Source of the DNA: Coriobacteriales bacterium
GTDB lineage: Bacteria > Actinomycetota > Coriobacteriia > Coriobacteriales > UBA8131
Length of the DNA: 9,299 bases
Direction: 5' to 3'
Assembly: GCA_031268525.1 (NCBI GenBank)
Contig: JAIRXA010000008.1
Coordinates: 1 to 9,299 of the forward strand
Shown here: positions 6,510 to 9,299 of the stretch, one piece after another
Numbering within the stretch: the first letter of the stretch is position 1
Layout: every line of letters starts with the position of its first letter
The notes under the pieces: generated by a model
Told to the model about the DNA's origin: nothing
What the model saw: the letters and a program-made list of their open reading frames with translations, nothing else
The model's database searches: none
Translations under genes and position numbers: made by a program

Positions 6510-7982
6510 ATGGAATTTCTCGATGTTGCGGTGTTATCGCGCTTACAATTTGCGATAACCGTCATTTTCCACTTCCTGTTCGTGCCACTCTCCATCGGCC
6601 TCGGGTTGTTCGTAGCCTTGGCGGAGACACGCTATTTTCGCACGAAGGACCCGAAGGATAGAGCGGCAACCAAGTTCTGGGCGAAGCTGTTTACCACAAC
6701 CTTCGTCATTGGTGTCGCCACCGGTATCACGATGGAGTTCAGCTTCGGTACCAACTGGGCGAACTACTCTCGCTTCGTTGGAGACATCTTCGGCGCACCC
6801 CTGGCGGCGGAGGCCTTGCTTGCCTTCTTCCTCGAGTCGGTGTTCCTGGGTGTTGTGCTGTTCGCGCGTGATAAGATAGCGCCCAAGCTCTACCTCATCT
6901 CCACCTGGCTTGTCTGCTTTGGCTCAGTGCTCTCTGCCCTGTGGATTCTCATCGCCAACTCCTGGATGCAGACACCGGCGGGCTTTGAGGTTCTGCCTGA
7001 CGGCAGCAAGGCGGTCATCACTGACTTCTGGGCCGCAGCGCTCAACCCATCTACCATTGCACGCTATCTGCATACGGTCGACTCGCTGCTGATCCTCGGT
7101 TCCTTCTGCGTCATCGCGGTCGGCGCCTGGTACCTCGTCAAGAAGCGCCATCAGGACTACGGTCAGCGCTTCATCAAGACAGGTCTGACCGTCGGTATCA
7201 TCACCGTCATCCTGATGCTTCCCTTCGCCCATATGCAGGCAAGCGTGGTAGCAGAGGAGCAGCCTGCCAAACTCGCTGCGATGGAAGGACAGGTAGAGGA
7301 CGGTCCGGTTGATTTTACCTTCTTTGGCTGGGTTGACGAGAATGGACAGGCGCATGGCCCCGCTATTGCCGGGCTTACCAGCTTCCTCGCCACCTTTGAC
7401 AGCTCGACGGTTTATCCCGGGCTGGACACCTTAAGCGAACCCGTCTCGGACTTCAGCGCCTATCCCGGGGTGGAGGTGGACAGCTATCAGGGAGGCACGC
7501 CGCCGGTCGGTGTCACCTTCCAGGCCTATCACCTCATGGTGGCACTCTACGCTTTCTTGATCCTGTGGCTCATCTTCGCGGGTATTGTACTGAGGCAGAC
7601 GAAGAAAGGCCATACCAACAAGGTGCTGCTCTACCTGCTCGTTTTCGCGCCCGTTATCCCCTTCCTGTGTATTCAGGCGGGGTGGATGGTCGCCGAGATT
7701 GGTCGTCAGCCCTGGGTTGTCTACAACCTCCTCCTGACCAATGATGCTATCTCACCGGTCGTCACCGGCGTTGAGCTCCTCATCACCATCGCGTTGTTCG
7801 TGATTTTCTACATCATTCTGTTCATCGCCTGGCTGCGTATCGTCTTCAAGCAGATCAAGGAAGGCCCTCAACTGGAGCCAGCCAAGGCGGTTGCTTCTGG
7901 CGATGGTGCGGTGATCGAGACGGTTGAGACCACGGCAACTCACGATAACTCTGAGCAAGGAGGCGGTGATCAGGATGCATGA
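6510..7982 (+). CDS. cydA: Cytochrome bd quinol oxidase, subunit I
   Basis: Membrane subunit that binds hemes b558, b595 and d, oxidises quinol and reduces O2 to water with high affinity. 490 residues. Key residues are H21 (heme ligand equivalent to E. coli H19), E101 and E109 (E99 and E107), H188 and M343 (b558 ligands, E. coli H186 and M393), and the GRQPW motif at 398-402. The quinol loop after helix VI contains K254 and E259, matching the functional K252 and E257 of E. coli. This loop (about 245-335) is the short form, lacking the long insertion of the E. coli protein. About 40 polar residues at the C-terminus (450-490) are poorly conserved in type and partly contain the cydB ribosome site. 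AGGGAGGAG at 6498-6506 supports the ATG. A separate leader with inverted repeats suggests its own regulation rather than co-transcription with the hydrogenase genes. Confidence 0.96.
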   Translation: MEFLDVAVLSRLQFAITVIFHFLFVPLSIGLGLFVALAETRYFRTKDPKDRAATKFWAKLFTTTFVIGVATGITMEFSFGTNWANYSRFVGDIFGAPLAAEALLAFFLESVFLGVVLFARDKIAPKLYLISTWLVCFGSVLSALWILIANSWMQTPAGFEVLPDGSKAVITDFWAAALNPSTIARYLHTVDSLLILGSFCVIAVGAWYLVKKRHQDYGQRFIKTGLTVGIITVILMLPFAHMQASVVAEEQPAKLAAMEGQVEDGPVDFTFFGWVDENGQAHGPAIAGLTSFLATFDSSTVYPGLDTLSEPVSDFSAYPGVEVDSYQGGTPPVGVTFQAYHLMVALYAFLILWLIFAGIVLRQTKKGHTNKVLLYLLVFAPVIPFLCIQAGWMVAEIGRQPWVVYNLLLTNDAISPVVTGVELLITIALFVIFYIILFIAWLRIVFKQIKEGPQLEPAKAVASGDGAVIETVETTATHDNSEQGGGDQDA

Positions 7983-9057
7983 GGTTTTGCAGATACTTTG
8001 GTTCCTTTTGATAACAATCCTGCTCGTCGGTTACTTTATCCTCGACGGCTTTGATCTCGGCAGCGGTATTCTGTATCCCTTTGTGGCAAAGGACGAGAAG
8101 GAGAAGGCCATTGTACGTCGGGCGGTTGGTCCGCTGTGGGATGGCAACGAGGTCTGGCTGCTGACCGCCGGTGGAGCTCTGTTTGCGGCCTTCGCTCCCG
8201 CCTACGCCACCAGTTTCTCGGGATTTTATCTAGCTATCATGCTCGTATTGTTCGGCCTTATCTTCCGGGCCATCGCACTGGAGTTCCGCTCGCGGGATAC
8301 CGCTCGGTGGCGTCGTTTCTGGGATGTGGCCTTCTGCGTTGGTAGTTTTGTGCCCGCCCTGCTGTTTGGCGCAGCTATCGGCAACGTCATTGCAGGTGTT
8401 GCGCTCGATGGGGCAGGGGATTACCGTGGCGGTTTCTTCTCTCTGCTTAACCCCTTTGCGCTGCTGTGTGCCGTGATGGGGCTCGTCGCCTTCATCACGC
8501 AGGGAGCAGCCTGGCTGGCGCTCAAGGCACCGCTTGACAGTGCAGTGCGTAAGCGTGCCATTCGTCTACGCTCGCTCTTTAACATTCTTGAGCTCGCGGT
8601 CTTTGCGCTGGTTTCGATCTTCTTCCTGTTCCTTGTGCTGCCGACCTTCGACCTCGACGCGCGCCTTGGAATGACAGTCGCCTACGTCTTTGCCGGTCTC
8701 TTCATTGTCGGTTGGGTTGTTGCGCGCATCCTCCTGGGAACAGGCAAGGATGTGCTCATCTTCCTTGCGACGAACATCATTCCCGTAGCGCTTGTGGGCC
8801 TCACGGCAGCCTCAATCTTCCCCTATCTGATCCCGGCAGCGGATAATCCCCAGGGCGTCATCACCTGGTTCCTCACTCCTGGAGCTGATATCGCTTCTCT
8901 GGGGCTGACTATCTTCAACTCCTCAGGATCGGAACTCTCCCTGCTGTGCATGACGATCATCACCTGCATCGGTCTGCCGCTTGTGCTGGCCTACCATGTG
9001 ATCATCTACCGTACCTTCCGCGGCAGGATTACCGAAAAGGATTTGGGAGAGTACTAG
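7975..9057 (+). CDS. cydB: Cytochrome bd quinol oxidase, subunit II
   Basis: Integral membrane partner of CydA; it carries no catalytic heme in most enzymes but is required for assembly and stability. 360 residues from the ATG at 7975, close to the usual 340-380, with about eight to nine hydrophobic segments. Signature stretches are DGFDLG (24-29) and GPLWDGNEVWLLTAGG (52-67), including D56 of the conserved WDG. The start overlaps the end of cydA by 8 bases. AAGGAGG at 7957-7963 lies 11 bases upstream. The frame is open back to 7924, but the upstream codons encode hydrophilic residues unlike the family N-terminus. A GTG at 7966 is only two bases from the ribosome site, so it is unlikely to be used. 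No cydX-like small ORF or cydDC follows in the window. Confidence 0.95.
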   Translation: MHEVLQILWFLLITILLVGYFILDGFDLGSGILYPFVAKDEKEKAIVRRAVGPLWDGNEVWLLTAGGALFAAFAPAYATSFSGFYLAIMLVLFGLIFRAIALEFRSRDTARWRRFWDVAFCVGSFVPALLFGAAIGNVIAGVALDGAGDYRGGFFSLLNPFALLCAVMGLVAFITQGAAWLALKAPLDSAVRKRAIRLRSLFNILELAVFALVSIFFLFLVLPTFDLDARLGMTVAYVFAGLFIVGWVVARILLGTGKDVLIFLATNIIPVALVGLTAASIFPYLIPAADNPQGVITWFLTPGADIASLGLTIFNSSGSELSLLCMTIITCIGLPLVLAYHVIIYRTFRGRITEKDLGEY

Positions 9058-9102
9058 CTCATAGCGAGTACGAGCTCATAACATCGTAACGCGCTTCATG
9101 TT

Positions 9103-9140
9103 GTACGGTCAGGCGAAAAGTGAGCCTGACCGTACTTCTT
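9103..9140 (+). terminator. Intrinsic terminator of cydAB
   Basis: GTACGGTCAGGC (9103-9114) and GCCTGACCGTAC (9124-9135) form a perfect 12-bp stem with the 9-base loop GAAAAGTGA, followed by TTCTT. It starts 45 bases after the cydB stop codon and should end the operon transcript. The stem is symmetric but the A-run needed for use on the other strand is missing. Confidence 0.8.
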
Positions 9141-9150
9141 ATGTCAGGGT

Positions 9151-9191
9151 GTGACAGGGGGACGTTTCCGGGACGTGTGTCAGGGGGACGT
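9151..9191. repeat. Pair of 15-bp direct repeats with CAGGGGGACGT core
   Basis: GTGACAGGGGGACGT (9151-9165) and GTGTCAGGGGGACGT (9177-9191) differ at one position and are 26 bases apart. The second copy runs into the left arm of the palindrome at 9187-9233. An extra partial copy (TGTCAGGG, 9143-9150) precedes the first. GGGGGAC-rich intergenic repeats with TGTCA ends are, from memory, common near IS200-like/REP-associated transposases, but no transposase is visible here. Confidence 0.7.
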
Positions 9192-9233
9192 ATAATTTGA
9201 CACACTCATTCCGAGTGTGTCAAATTATACGTC
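9187..9233. repeat. Perfect 21-bp-arm inverted repeat
   Basis: Arms 9187-9207 and 9213-9233 are exact reverse complements around the 5-base loop ATTCC. The arms are AT-rich in the outer half (GACGTATAATTTGAC) and GT/CA-rich near the loop. Each arm contains TTGACA on one strand and TGTCAA on the other. No T-run follows on either strand within a few bases, so it does not look like a second standard terminator. It may be a small non-autonomous mobile or REP-type element. The remaining bases to 9299 hold only a minor hairpin (GCCGCA 9264-9269 with TGCGGC 9279-9284) and no gene I can support. Confidence 0.85.
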
Positions 9234-9299
9234 AGGCTGTGTGAGAATTGACCATCCCGTTACGCCGCAGCCCTGTGATGCGGCGGGAAGGCGAAGACG

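Noticed and set aside
7924..7974. Extended N-terminus of cydB
   Set aside because: These codons overlap the cydA tail and are hydrophilic; the family N-terminus (MHEVLQ-like then a membrane helix) and ribosome site spacing favour 7975.
9260..9298. End of a minus-strand gene entering from the right edge (a short open stretch ending in TAA)
   Set aside because: Only 12 codons are visible, with no recognisable C-terminal motif; chance openness cannot be excluded.

Overview
The window reads like a chromosomal segment of an anaerobic, moderately GC-rich actinobacterium. The best guess is class Coriobacteriia (Eggerthellaceae or a relative). The reasons are codon use rich in G/C at third positions, strong AGGAGG-type ribosome binding sites, a membrane-bound uptake [NiFe] hydrogenase that resembles the Coriobacteria-type group 1 enzymes, and a cytochrome bd oxidase as the only terminal oxidase in view. 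This assignment is inferred from the proteins, not from a search. All recognised genes are on the + strand.

Layout: 111-1010 is a stand-alone prephenate dehydratase (pheA, phenylalanine synthesis). After a short gap with a possible extended -10 promoter comes a tight cluster at 1106-5715: rubrerythrin, hydrogenase small subunit, hydrogenase large subunit (1-base overlap) and the hydrogenase cytochrome b (no gap). A GC-rich hairpin at 5789-5815 follows, then the hydrogenase maturation protease (5877-6353). A 156-base leader with nested inverted repeats precedes cydA (6510-7982) and cydB (7975-9057, 8-base overlap). A strong terminator closes cydAB. The last ~150 bases are non-coding and hold a pair of direct repeats and a perfect 21-bp-arm palindrome that look like a small repeat element.

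Working together (inference): the hydrogenase oxidises H2 outside the membrane and its cytochrome b passes electrons to the quinone pool. Cytochrome bd can return those electrons to O2, and rubrerythrin reduces peroxide in the cytoplasm. The segment is therefore a compact H2-driven oxygen and peroxide defence, or micro-oxic respiration, module. The protease removes the C-terminal peptide of the large subunit after nickel insertion. The hypA-F genes and cydDC are not in this window and must lie elsewhere if the enzymes are active.

The most notable details are a cysteine in place of the usual proline at the medial Fe-S cluster of the hydrogenase small subunit, a long acidic repeat-containing tail on the same protein, nested inverted repeats upstream of cydA, and the palindromic element at the 3' end. 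I see no wholly new multi-gene system; the novelty is in these details.
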